The notes under the pieces were generated by a model. That model was not told the origin of the DNA. It saw only the letters and a program-made list of their open reading frames with translations, and made no database searches. A DNA stretch of 14,463 nucleotides. It comes from Phytophthora quininea (lineage: Eukaryota; Oomycota; Peronosporomycetes; Peronosporales; Peronosporaceae). Positions 1 to 8,517 of the stretch are shown here, one piece after another (positions within the stretch are counted from its first letter, which is position 1; every line of letters begins with the position of its first letter). The stretch lies in contig JAAVTG010000590.1 in NCBI GenBank assembly GCA_011947345.1, positions 1 to 14,463 of the forward strand, in the 5' to 3' direction. The position numbers and the translations under genes are program-made.

Positions 1-69
1 TATCGCACTAAAAATGACGTCGCGTTATGGGCTCTATTTTGGGCTTTGCTGCTGTTTTATTCCTGTAGC

Positions 70-86
70 GCGCTGCTTTTTAGCGC
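70..86 (+). other. Small conserved hairpin GCGCT / AGCGC
   Basis: Five-bp perfect stem, GCGCT at 70-74 and AGCGC at 82-86, with a 7-base T-rich loop (GCTTTTT). It overlaps an 8-bp palindrome AGCGCGCT at 67-74. It recurs at the same place in every unit, for example 1310-1326 and 8579-8595. The loop loses one T in units 3, 5 and 6, and unit 5 loses a CG, but both stem arms persist. Too short to call a terminator. Confidence 0.4.
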
Positions 87-170
87 CCAAATGAGTACTG
101 CTCGATACACTATTTTCGGTTATCAGACGATACTGACGGTAATACGGATCACAGCATAATGAAACTAAGT

Positions 171-863
171 GTAACTGGGTTATTCAGTATGGCGAACACG
201 ATGGTGATACTCTGAGCGAGCAGAAACAGGCGCATCCGCCAATCAGCGATCCGCATCGATAACAACGGCTGTACTCCACCGATTGGGCTGAAAACTCAGA
301 GAAATATGTTTTCATATACGCGGAACATGATGGTGATAGTCTGATGTGACAGAGACAGGTCCATCAGCCAATCAGCGATCAGTACCGATTGCTGCGGCTG
401 TATACACCTGTTTGGGCTGAAAACTTGGGAGACTACGTTTTCATATGTGGGGAAGATGATGATAGTCTGAAGTGACAGAGACAGGCCCATCAGCCAATCA
501 GCGATCAGCGGAAGATAACTGCGGCTGTAAACACCCGTTTGGGCTGAAAACCTGTGGAAGTACGTTTTCATATACGGGAACATGATGGTGATAGTCACAT
601 GTGACAGAGACAGGCCCACCACCCAATCAGCGATGGGAAGGATAGCTATGGCCGGTGGATTGGGATGAAAACGTGGGAGACGACGTTTTCGTATGTGGGG
701 AAGAAGATGGTGATGGTTTGCAGCGACAGAAACTGGTGCATCCGCCAATGAGCGTTCACACACGCCATTGCAGGCATCGTACGCCCGACTCAATCGAAAC
801 AGTGAAGAGATATGTTTCGACGCAAGGTGAACTTGCTGGCGGGACTCAACGAAGAACATAATG
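171..863 (+). repeat. Sub-repeat block of unit 1 (five ~126 bp copies)
   Basis: Each copy reads roughly GGCTGAAAAC, GGGAGACTACGTTTTCATAT, GAACATGATGGTGATAGT, GACAGAGACAGG, CCCATCAGCCAATCAGCG, GATCAG, then CTGCGGCTGTA and an ACACCCGTTT end. CCAAT spacings are 129, 126, 129 and 121. The flanking segments 171-238 and 744-860 are diverged partial copies: the right one keeps CGAAACAGTGAAGAGATATG in place of TGAAAACTTGGGAGACTACG. Antisense ORFs across this block are by-products of a repeat length close to 3 x 43. Confidence 0.9.
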
Positions 864-1220
864 AAAGTACGTACTTGAGTATGTGATTATGAGACAAATG
901 GTGTGTAAGGTCGAATTATACATAGCAACTGAATGTGCGTATGTAGGTTTGAATGTTTGTATAGTGCGAGTGTATGCAGCGTATCATTGGAGGTTGGGAA
1001 GTCTGTTGTCGAGGGAGAATATGTGTCGAATAAGCGTGTTGTATCATATATAGATGTGTGTATGGGAACGACAAAAACGTATGTAGACTAGTTACTGAAA
1101 CGAGGATCAATAATAAGTAGTGGAAACAGGTCATGGATGACTATGCGTGCGAGAGTGTTATTTGTTATTGGGAATCGTATGAAGGTGAGTGTACGTTCGT
1201 GTAGAGTAGGAGTAGGTGTC
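864..1220 (+). repeat. GT-rich linker, short form (unit 1)
   Basis: About 355 bp with no gene, poor in C on the + strand (TGTGCGTATGTAGGTTTG, GGAGGTTGGGAAGTCTG, GAAGGTGAGTG). It ends GGAGTAGGTGTC directly at the TA tract. Antisense ORFs of ~70 residues here reflect the shortage of G on the minus strand, which makes TAG and TGA stops rare. Confidence 0.85.
865..876. other. 12-bp perfect palindrome AAGTACGTACTT
   Basis: Lies at the junction between the sub-repeat block and the GT-rich linker. It is repeated in units 2-7, for example 2100-2111, 3346-3357, 7097-7108 and 9382-9393. ACTCAA at 844-849 and TTGAGT at 875-880 are also complementary, giving an alternative larger hairpin. In unit 8 (11780-11791) one base differs and the symmetry is lost. 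Possible dimeric-protein site; no known factor assigned. Confidence 0.5.
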
Positions 1221-1250
1221 TATATATATGGTCGGCGCTACATGTATCAC
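1221..1250 (+). promoter_or_regulatory. Unit boundary element (TA tract + GGTCGGCGC), unit 2
   Basis: Nine-base TA tract, GGTCGGCGC, then an 8-bp palindrome TACATGTA and TATCAC. This copy is two bases shorter than the others, with AT lost in the palindrome and a G lost in TATCGC. The element marks where the C-poor linker ends and the mixed-composition sequence begins. A promoter role is inferred only from its layout (AT tract directly followed by a GC-rich conserved block). I see no transcript evidence. Confidence 0.4.
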
Positions 1251-1410
1251 TAAAATGACGTCGCGTTATGGGCTCTATTTTGGGCTTTGCTGCTGTTTAT
1301 TCCTGTAGCGCGCTGCTTTTTAGCGCCCAAATGAGTACTGCTCGATACACTATTTTCGGTTATCAGACGATACTGACGGTAATACGGATCACAGCATAAT
1401 GAAACTAAGT

Positions 1411-2098
1411 GTAACTGGGTTATTCAGTATGGCGAACACGATGGTGATACTCTGAGCGAGCAGAAACAGGCGCATCCGCCAATCAGCGATCCGCATCGAT
1501 AACAACGGCTGTACTCCACCGATTGGGCTGAAAACTCAGAGAAATATGTTTTCATATACGCGGAACATGATGGTGATAGTCTGTGACAGAGACAGGTCCA
1601 TCAGCCAATCAGCGATCAGTACCGATTGCTGCGGCTGTATACACCCGTTTGGGCTGAAAACTTGGGAGACTACGTTTTCATATGTGGGAAGAAGATGATG
1701 ATAGTCTGGTGACAGAGACAGGCCCATCAGCCAATCAACGATCAGCGGAGATAACTGCGGCTGTAAACACGTTTGGGCTGAAAACCTGTGGAAGTATGTT
1801 TTCATATACGGGAACATGATGGTGATAGTCACATGTGACAGAACAGGCCCACCACCCAATCAGCGATCGGGAAGGATAGCTATGGCCGGAATTACCGGAT
1901 TGGGATGAAAACGTGGGAGACGACGTTTTCGTATGTGGGGAAGAAGATGGTGATGGTTTGCAGCGACAGAAAGTGCATCCGCCAATGAGCGTTCACACGC
2001 CATTGCAGGCATCGTACGCCCGACTCAATCGAAACAGTGAAGAGATATGTTTCGACGCAAGGTGAACTTGCTGGCGGGACTCAACGAAGAACATAATG
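1411..2098 (+). repeat. Sub-repeat block of unit 2
   Basis: Five copies with the most regular spacing in the window (126, 126, 125, 126). The parts are the same as in unit 1, with several 2-base losses in short runs. Confidence 0.9.
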
Positions 2099-2452
2099 AA
2101 AGTACGTACTTGAGTATGTGATTATGAGACAAATGGTGTGTAAGGTCGAATTATACATAGCAACTGAATGTGCGTATGTAGGTTTGAATGTTTGTATAGT
2201 GCGAGTGTATGCAGCGTATCATTGGAGGTTGGGAAGTCTGTTGTCGAGGGAGAATATGTGTCGAATAAGCGTGTTGTATCATATATAGATGTGTGTATGG
2301 GAACGACAAAAACGTATGTAGACTAGTTGAAACGAGGATCAATAAGTAGTGGAAACAGGTCATGGATGACTATGCGTGCGAAGTGTTATTTGTTATTGGG
2401 AATCGTATGAAGGTGAGTGAGTGTACGTTCGTGTAGAGTAGGAGTAGGTGTC
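2099..2452 (+). repeat. GT-rich linker, short form (unit 2)
   Basis: Same layout as in unit 1, with GAGTGAGTG expanded by one GAGT near 2416 and small losses near 2325-2345 and 2381. No gene. Confidence 0.85.
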
Positions 2453-2484
2453 TATATATATGGTCGGCGCTACATATGTATCGC
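2453..2484 (+). promoter_or_regulatory. Unit boundary element, unit 3
   Basis: TA tract 2453-2461, GGTCGGCGC from 2462, palindrome TACATATGTA 2471-2480, then TATCGC. Followed by AAAATGACGTCGCG, whose TGACGTC is CRE-like. Possible role as for the unit 2 copy. Confidence 0.4.
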
Positions 2485-2645
2485 ACTAAAATGACGTCGC
2501 GTTATGGGCTCTATTTTGGGCTTGTGCTGCTGTTTATTCCTGTAGCGCGCTGCTTTTAGCGCCCAAATGAGTACTGCTCGATACACTATTTTCGGTTATC
2601 AGACGATACTGACGGTAATACTGATCACAGCATAATGAAACTAGT

Positions 2646-3344
2646 GTAACTGGGTTATTCAGTATGGCGAACACGATGGTGATACTCTGAGCGAGCAGAA
2701 ACAGGCGCATCCGCCAATCAGCGATCCGCATCGATAACAACGGCTGTACTCCACCGATTGGGCTGAAAACTCAGAGAAATATGTTTTCATATACGCGGAA
2801 CATGATGGTGATAGTCTGATGTGACAGAGACAGGTCCATCAGCCAATCAGCGATCAGTACCGATTGCTGCGGCTATACACCCGTTTGGGCTGAAAACTTG
2901 GGAGACTACGTTTTCATATGTGGAAGAAGATGATGATAGTCTGAAGTGACAGAGACAGGCCCATCAGCCAATCAACGATCAGCGGAGATAACTGCGGCTG
3001 TAAACACCCGTTTGGGCTGAAAACCTGTGGAAGTATGTTTTCATATACGGGGAACATGATGGTGATAGTCACATGTGACAGAGACAGGCCCACCACCCAA
3101 TCAGCGATCGGGAAGGATAGCTATGGCCGGAATTACCGGATTGGGATGAAAACGTGGGAGACGACGTTTTCGTATGTGGGGAAGAAGATGGTGATGGTTT
3201 GCAGCGACAGAAACTGGTGCATCCGCCAATGAGCGTTCACACACGCCATTGCAGGCATCGTACGCCCGACTCAATCGAAACAGTGAAGAGATATGTTTCG
3301 ACGCAAGGTGAACTTGCTGGCGGGACTCAACGAAGAACATAATG
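2646..3344 (+). repeat. Sub-repeat block of unit 3
   Basis: Five copies, CCAAT motifs at 2714-3226. The fourth copy has CCACCCAATCAG in place of CATCAGCCAATCAG, a copy-specific variant kept at the same position in units 1-7. The sub-repeat types are therefore inherited as a set within the larger unit. Confidence 0.9.
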
Positions 3345-3704
3345 AAAGTACGTACTTGAGTATGTGATTATGAGACAAATGGTGTGTAAGGTCGAATTAT
3401 ACATAGCAACTGAATGTGCGTATGTAGGTTTGAATGTTTGTATAGTGCGAGTGTATGCAGCGTATCATTGGAGGTTGGGAAGTCTGTTGTCGAGGAGAAT
3501 ATGTGTCGAATAAGCGTGTTGTATCATATATAGATGTGTGTATGGGAACGACAAAAACGTATGTAGACTAGTTACTGAAACGAGGATCAATAATAAGTAG
3601 TGGAAACAGGTCATGGATGACTATGCGTGCGAGAGTGTTATTTGTTATTGGGAATCGTATGAAGGTGAGTGAGTGTACGTTCGTGTAGAGTAGGAGTAGG
3701 TGTC
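3345..3704 (+). repeat. GT-rich linker, short form (unit 3)
   Basis: Near-identical to the linkers of units 4 and 5. No gene. Confidence 0.85.
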
Positions 3705-3736
3705 TATATATATGGTCGGCGCTACATATGTATCGC
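3705..3736 (+). promoter_or_regulatory. Unit boundary element, unit 4
   Basis: TA tract 3705-3713, GGTCGGCGC from 3714, palindrome 3723-3732. Same sequence as the unit 3 copy. Confidence 0.4.
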
Positions 3737-3893
3737 ACTAAAATGACGTCGCGTTATGGGCTCTATTTTGGGCTTGTGCTGCTGTTTATGGCGCGCTGCT
3801 TTTTAGCGCCCAAATGAGTACTGCTCGATACACTATTTTCGGTTATCAGACGATACTGACGGTAATACTGATCACAGCATAATGAAACTAAGT

Positions 3894-4588
3894 GTAACTG
3901 GGTTATTCAGTATGGCGAACACGATGGTGATACTCTGAGCGAGCAGAAACAGGCGCATCCGCCAATCAGCGATCCGCATCGATAACAACGGCTGTACTCC
4001 ACCGATTGGGCTGAAAACTCAGAGAAATATGTTTTCATATACGCGGAACATGATGGTGATAGTCTGATGTGACAGAGACAGGTCCATCAGCCAATCAGCG
4101 ATCAGTACCGATTGCTGCGGCTGTATACACCCGTTTGGGCTGAAAACTTGGGAGACTACGTTTTCATATGTGAAGAAGATGATGATAGTCTGAAGTGACA
4201 GAGACAGGCCCATCAGCCAATCAACGATCAGCGGAGATAACTGCGGCTGTAAACACCCGTTTGGGCTGAAAACCTGTGGAAGTATGTTTTCATATACGGG
4301 AACATGATGGTGATAGTCACATGTGACAGAGACAGGCCCACCACCCAATCAGCGATCAGGAAGGATAGCTATGGCCGGAATTACCGGATTGGGATGAAAA
4401 CGTGGAGACGACGTTTTCGTATGTGGGAAGAAGATGGTGATGGTTTGCAGCGACAGAAACTGGTGCATCCGCCAATGAGCGTTCACACGCCATTGCAGGC
4501 ATCGTACGCCCGACTCAATCGAAACAGTGAAGAGATATGTTTCGACGCAAGGTGAACTTGCTGGCGGGACTCAACGAAGAACATAATG
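3894..4588 (+). repeat. Sub-repeat block of unit 4
   Basis: Five copies, CCAAT motifs at 3962-4472 with spacings 129, 126, 128 and 127. The last copy carries CCAATGAGCG, as in every unit. Confidence 0.9.
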
Positions 4589-4948
4589 AAAGTACGTACT
4601 TGAGTATGTGATTATGAGACAAATGGTGTGTAAGGTCGAATTATACATAGCAACTGAATGTGCGTATGTAGGTTTGAATGTTTGTATAGTGCGAGTGTAT
4701 GCAGCGTATCATTGGAGGTTGGGAAGTCTGTTGTCGAGGAGAATATGTGTCGAATAAGCGTGTTGTATCATATATAGATGTGTGTATGGGAACGACAAAA
4801 ACGTATGTAGACTAGTTACTGAAACGAGGATCAATAATAAGTAGTGGAAACAGGTCATGGATGACTATGCGTGCGAGAGTGTTATTTGTTATTGGGAATC
4901 GTATGAAGGTGAGTGAGTGTACGTTCGTGTAGAGTAGGAGTAGGTGTC
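4589..4948 (+). repeat. GT-rich linker, short form (unit 4)
   Basis: Near-identical to the linkers of units 3 and 5. Ends AGGTGTC at the TA tract. No gene. Confidence 0.85.
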
Positions 4949-4982
4949 TATATATATATGGTCGGCGCTACATATGTATCGC
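4949..4982 (+). promoter_or_regulatory. Unit boundary element, unit 5
   Basis: The TA tract is 11 bases (4949-4959) and GGTCGGCGC starts at 4960. The TA tract length varies between units while the GC block and palindrome do not. Confidence 0.4.
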
Positions 4983-5142
4983 ACTAAAATGACGTCGCGT
5001 TATGGGCTCTATTTTGGGCTTGTGCTGCTGTTTATTCCTGTAGCGCTGCTTTTAGCGCCCAAATGAGTACTGCTCGATACACTATTTTCGGTTATCAGAC
5101 GATACTGACGGTAATACGGATCACAGCATAATGAAACTAAGT

Positions 5143-5841
5143 GTAACTGGGTTATTCAGTATGGCGAACACGATGGTGATACTCTGAGCGAGCAGAAACA
5201 GGCGCATCCGCCAATCAGCGATCCGCATCGATAACAACGGCTGTACTCCACCGATTGGGCTGAAAACTCAGAGAAATATGTTTTCATACGCGGAACATGA
5301 TGGTGATAGTCTGATGTGACAGAGACAGGTCCATCAGCCAATCAGCGATCAGTACCGATTGCTGCGGCTGTATACACCCGTTTGGGCTGAAAACTTGGGA
5401 GACTACGTTTTCATATGTGGGGAAGAAGATGATGATAGTCTGAAGTGACAGAGACAGGCCCATCAGCCAATCAACGATCAGCGGAGATAACTGCGGCTGT
5501 AAACACCCGTTTGGGCTGAAAACTTGTGGAAGTATGTTTTCATATACGGGGAACATGATGGTGATAGTCACATGTGACAGAGACAGGCCCACCACCCAAT
5601 CAGCGATCGGGAAGGATAGCTATGGCCGGAATTACCGGATTGGGATGAAAACGTGGGAGACGACGTTTTCGTATGTGGGGAAGAAGATGGTGATGGTTTG
5701 CAGCGACAGAAACTGGTGCATCCGCCAATGAGCGTTCACACGCCATTGCAGGCATCGTACGCCCGACTCAATCGAAACAGTGAAGAGATATGTTTCGACG
5801 CAAGGTGAACTTGCTGGCGGGACTCAACGAAGAACATAATG
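5143..5841 (+). repeat. Sub-repeat block of unit 5
   Basis: Five copies, CCAAT motifs at 5211-5725 with spacings 127, 129, 129 and 129. Order and type of copies are the same as in units 1-4. Confidence 0.9.
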
Positions 5842-6201
5842 AAAGTACGTACTTGAGTATGTGATTATGAGACAAATGGTGTGTAAGGTCGAATTATACA
5901 TAGCAACTGAATGTGCGTATGTAGGTTTGAATGTTTGTATAGTGCGAGTGTATGCAGCGTATCATTGGAGGTTGGGAAGTCTGTTGTCGAGGAGAATATG
6001 TGTCGAATAAGCGTGTTGTATCATATATAGATGTGTGTATGGGAACGACAAAAACGTATGTAGACTAGTTACTGAAACGAGGATCAATAATAAGTAGTGG
6101 AAACAGGTCATGGATGACTATGCGTGCGAGAGTGTTATTTGTTATTGGGAATCGTATGAAGGTGAGTGAGTGTACGTTCGTGTAGAGTAGGAGTAGGTGT
6201 C
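5842..6201 (+). repeat. GT-rich linker, short form (unit 5)
   Basis: Last short linker. In the next unit the matching sequence continues past AGGTGT into the long tail. No gene. Confidence 0.85.
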
Positions 6202-6235
6202 TATATATATATGGTCGGCGCTACATATGTATCGC
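6202..6235 (+). promoter_or_regulatory. Unit boundary element, unit 6
   Basis: TA tract 6202-6212, GGTCGGCGC from 6213, then TACATATGTA and TATCGC. Last copy preceded by the short-type junction AGGTGTC. Confidence 0.4.
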
Positions 6236-6397
6236 ACTAAAATGACGTCGCGTTATGGGCTCTATTTTGGGCTTGTGCTGCTGTTTATTCCTGTAGCGCG
6301 CTGCTTTTAGCGCCCAAATGAGTACTGCTCGATACACTATTTTCGGTTATCAGACGATACTGACGGTAATACGGATCACAGCATAATGAAACTAAGT

Positions 6398-7095
6398 GTA
6401 ACTGGGTTATTCAGTATGGCGAACACGATGGTGATACTCTGAGCGAGCAGAAACAGGCGCATCCGCCAATCAGCGATCCGCATCGATAACAACGGCTGTA
6501 CTCCACCGATTGGGCTGAAAACTCAGAGAAATATGTTTTCATATACGCGGAACATGATGGTGATAGTCTGATGTGACAGAGACAGGTCCATCAGCCAATC
6601 AGCGATCAGTACCGATTGCTGCGGCTGTATACACCGTTTGGGCTGAAAACTTGGGAGACTACGTTTTCATATGTGGGGAAGAAGATGATGATCTGAAGTG
6701 ACAGAGACAGGCCCATCAGCCAATCAACGATCAGCGGAGATAACTGCGGCTGTAAACACCCGTTTGGGCTGAAAACTTGTGGAAGTATGTTTTCATATAC
6801 GGGAACATGATGGTGATAGTCACATGTGACAGAGACAGGCCCACCACCCAATCAGCGATCAGGAAGGATAGCTATGGCCGGAATTACCGGATTGGGATGA
6901 AAACGTGGGAGACGACGTTTTCGTATGTGGGGAAGAAGATGGTGATGGTTTGCAGCGACAGAAACTGGTGCATCCGCCAATGAGCGTTCACACACGCCAT
7001 TGCAGGCATCGTACGCCCGACTCAATCGAAACAGTGAAGAGATATGTTTCGACGCAAGGTGAACTTGCTGGCGGGACTCAACGAAGAACATAATG
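6398..7095 (+). repeat. Sub-repeat block of unit 6
   Basis: Five copies, CCAAT motifs at 6466-6977. Closest to the blocks of units 1-5 although the rest of unit 6 is long-type. A TAGT segment is missing in the third copy near 6691. Confidence 0.9.
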
Positions 7096-7603
7096 AAAGT
7101 ACGTACTTGAGTATGTGATTATGAGACAAATGGTGTGTAAGGTCGAATTATACATAGCAACTGAATGTGCGTATGTAGGTTTGAATGTTTGTATAGTGCG
7201 AGTGTATGCAGCGTATCATTGGAGGTTGGGAAGTCTGTTGTCGAGGGAGAATATGTGTCGAATAAGCGTGTTGTATCATATATAGATGTGTGTATGGGAA
7301 CGACAAAAACGTATGTAGACTAGTTAATGCAACGACGATTAATGACAGGTAGTGGAAACAGGTCATGGATGACTTTGCGTGCGAGAGTGTTGGGAATCGT
7401 ATGAAGGTGAGTGAGTGTACGCTTGTGTAGAGTAGGAGTAGGTGTAGTATAGGAGTGTGTAGAGTGGGAATGTATGCAGAGAATGCGTGTTATTGTGTAT
7501 GGATGTGTTCGTGTTTGCGTGTTGGTAGTATATGGTTTGAGTCAAATGAACGTGTCAATAGTATGATTTGGTGATAGGTAAATGAGAAAGATAGCGTGGG
7601 AGT

Positions 7604-7634
7604 GAAAGAAAAAAAAAGAAAAAAAAGAAAAGAA
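7604..7634 (+). repeat. Polypurine tract (unit 6)
   Basis: 31 uninterrupted purines, mostly A with single G. Counterparts at 9890-9915 (26 bases) and 12283-12309 (27 bases) differ in run lengths. Length variation fits slippage or sequencing error in homopolymers. Confidence 0.75.
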
Positions 7635-8149
7635 TGATAATAGTTGAGTATAATGAGATGGATTGGGATTGATCGGAAGGTGATTGGAATGATTTAATAG
7701 AGTTGGTTGATAATGTGGAAAAATGAGAAGAAGAAGAAGAAGTATGTGAGTATGGATAGTATATAATCGTGTAAGAGTGTATATAGGTGTAAGTGTATGA
7801 GGTGTGTAGAGTAGATATGTAGATATTGTATGGAGAAGAATGAGTATGAAATAGGAATGTGTAGAAGGAATATGTAGAGAATAAATGGGTGTAGTGTAAG
7901 TATGAGTGTGTAAGATAAGAGTGTGTGAGAAGAGAAGAAAAAAATGAGTTGAGGAAGGAATAGAAAGTTTGAGTAATAGAAAATTGTGAAAAAGATGAAT
8001 GTTTGTGTGTATGTGTGTGTATGTGTATAGTGTATGTGGAGTATGGATGTTTGTGGTAAATAGAAGTGGATGTGGAGTGTAAGTGTAAGTATGAGTGAGT
8101 GTAAGTATTTGTAGTGTAAATAGAAGTAAGTGTAAAAGAGTGTGAGAAT

Positions 8150-8483
8150 GTGTGTATGTGAGAGGGTGAGTGTGTGTAGAGTGTGATTGTTGTAGAGTAT
8201 GAGTGTGTGTAAAGTATGAGTATGTGAGAGTGTGAGGATGTGTATGTGTAAGTGGAGTTGAGAGGGTGAGTGTGTGTAAAGTGTGAGTGTATGTAAAGTG
8301 TGAGTGTGTGTAGAGTGTGAGTGTATGTAGAGTGTGAGTATGTGAGAGTGTGAGAGTGTGTATAGAGTGTAAGTTTGTGTAGAGTATTAGTGTGTGTAAA
8401 GTATGAGTGTGTGAGAGTGTGTAGAGTGTGAGTGTGTGTGGAGTGTGAGTGTGTGGAAGTGAGTATGTGTAGAGTGTGAGTGT
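8150..8483 (+). repeat. ~17-bp minisatellite, unit 6
   Basis: Degenerate tandem copies of about 17 bp, consensus GTGTGAGTGTGTGTAGA, with 16-17 bp variants. Clear consecutive copies are at 8281-8297, 8298-8314, 8315-8331 and 8332-8347. It ends abruptly at the TA tract of unit 7. Confidence 0.85.
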
Positions 8484-8517
8484 TATATATATATGGTCGG
8501 CGCTACATATGTATCGC
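8484..8517 (+). promoter_or_regulatory. Unit boundary element, unit 7
   Basis: TA tract 8484-8494, GGTCGGCGC from 8495. It is preceded by the GTGTGAG minisatellite rather than by AGGTGTC, yet the element is identical to the unit 5 and 6 copies. Its conservation therefore does not depend on the upstream sequence. Confidence 0.42.

Larger units (their letters stand above)
1..1220 (+). repeat. Tandem unit 1 (short type, left edge truncated)
   Basis: First copy of the ~1.25 kb unit. The window opens inside the boundary element at TATCGCACTA, so the TA tract and GGTCGGCGCTAC of this copy are missing. Measured from TATCGC to the matching site in unit 2, it is 1244 bp. It holds the hairpin at 70-86, five sub-repeats with CCAAT motifs at 239, 368, 494, 623 and 744, and a GT-rich linker from 864. 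It carries single-copy indels, such as a shortened CCGGAATTACCGG segment near 651-657 that explains a longer antisense ORF here. The third CCAAT reads CCAATCAGCG where units 2-7 read CCAATCAACG. Non-coding; the orientation is arbitrary and follows the given strand. Confidence 0.95.
1221..2452 (+). repeat. Tandem unit 2 (short type, 1232 bp)
   Basis: Complete short-type unit and the shortest of the set. CCAAT motifs lie at 1479, 1605, 1731, 1856 and 1982, spaced 126, 126, 125 and 126. Several 2-4 base losses relative to its neighbours account for the shorter length: the AT missing in the boundary palindrome (TACATGTA instead of TACATATGTA), GA missing from CAGAGACAGG near 1840, and a missing piece in ACTAGTTACTGAAACG near 2323. 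Nearly all differences from unit 1 are small indels. No coding content is supported. Confidence 0.95.
2453..3704 (+). repeat. Tandem unit 3 (short type, 1252 bp)
   Basis: Complete short-type unit. CCAAT motifs lie at 2714, 2843, 2968, 3097 and 3226, spaced 129, 125, 129 and 129. It shares the ACTGATCACAG variant (near 2620) with unit 4, against ACGGATCACAG in units 1, 2, 5 and 6. The linker reads CGAGGAGAAT rather than the CGAGGGAGAAT of units 1, 2 and 6. The 12-bp palindrome is at 3346-3357. Non-coding. Confidence 0.95.
3705..4948 (+). repeat. Tandem unit 4 (short type, 1244 bp)
   Basis: Complete short-type unit. CCAAT motifs lie at 3962, 4091, 4217, 4345 and 4472. A block loss near 3788 removes the TTCCTGTA present before the GCGCGCTGC hairpin in the other units, yet the stem sequences themselves remain. 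It carries CAGCGATCAGGAAGG near 4350, shared with units 6-8, where units 2, 3 and 5 have CGATCGGGAAGG. Non-coding. Confidence 0.95.
4949..6201 (+). repeat. Tandem unit 5 (short type, 1253 bp)
   Basis: Complete short-type unit with a longer TA tract (11 bases, 4949-4959) than units 2-4 (9 bases). CCAAT motifs lie at 5211, 5338, 5467, 5596 and 5725, spaced 127, 129, 129 and 129. It has lost one CG from the GCGCGCT run near 5042 but keeps the GCGCT/AGCGC stem. It shares AACTTGTGG near 5520 with units 6 and 7, against AACCTGTGG in units 1-4. It is the last copy lacking the long tail. Non-coding. Confidence 0.95.
6202..8483 (+). repeat. Tandem unit 6 (long type, 2282 bp, mosaic)
   Basis: First unit with the long C-depleted tail. 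From the boundary element to about 7324 it matches units 1-5, with CCAAT motifs at 6466, 6595, 6720, 6848 and 6977. From ACTAGTTAATGCAACGACG (7319 on) it matches unit 7 instead, including CGCTTGTGTAG and the whole tail 7446-8483. Relative to the short units, about 1038 bp are inserted between GGAGTAGGTGT and the next TA tract. The simplest reading is that this long form is older and units 1-5 derive from it by deletion, with the front half later homogenised. Non-coding. Confidence 0.94.
7096..8483 (+). repeat. GT-rich linker plus long C-depleted tail (unit 6)
   Basis: The linker runs to GGTGT at 7445. The extra ~1038 bp then contains a C-poor stretch, a polypurine tract (7604-7634), a (GAA)n run near 7726-7742 and a minisatellite. 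By eye only three C occur between 7560 and 8483 (7595, 7674, 7768), and none from 7769 to 8497. The minus strand therefore lacks G there and cannot form TAG or TGA stops, which explains a spurious 325-codon antisense ORF (7542-8519) rich in His, Thr, Leu, Ser and Tyr. Confidence 0.9.

Noticed and set aside
70..86. Intrinsic (bacterial-type) terminator
   Set aside because: The T run is in the loop, not after the stem, the stem is only 5 bp, and the sequence looks eukaryotic.
296..859. 187-codon minus-strand ORF across the unit 1 sub-repeats
   Set aside because: It exists only because of unit-specific indels; the matching frame is split in the other units. No recognisable domain and no conserved start.
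655..861. Plus-strand ORFs of 60-80 codons at the last sub-repeat of each unit (also 3154-3342, 6905-7093)
   Set aside because: Short, overlapped by antisense frames of similar quality, shifted by single-base indels between units, and without domain features.
171..863. CRISPR-like regular repeats
   Set aside because: The repeats are contiguous ~127 bp copies without unique spacers, lie within a larger tandem unit and have no cas genes nearby.
1221..1229. Ordinary RNA polymerase II TATA box for a downstream gene
   Set aside because: No gene follows within the unit, and the tract varies in length from 9 to 11 bases like a simple TA repeat.
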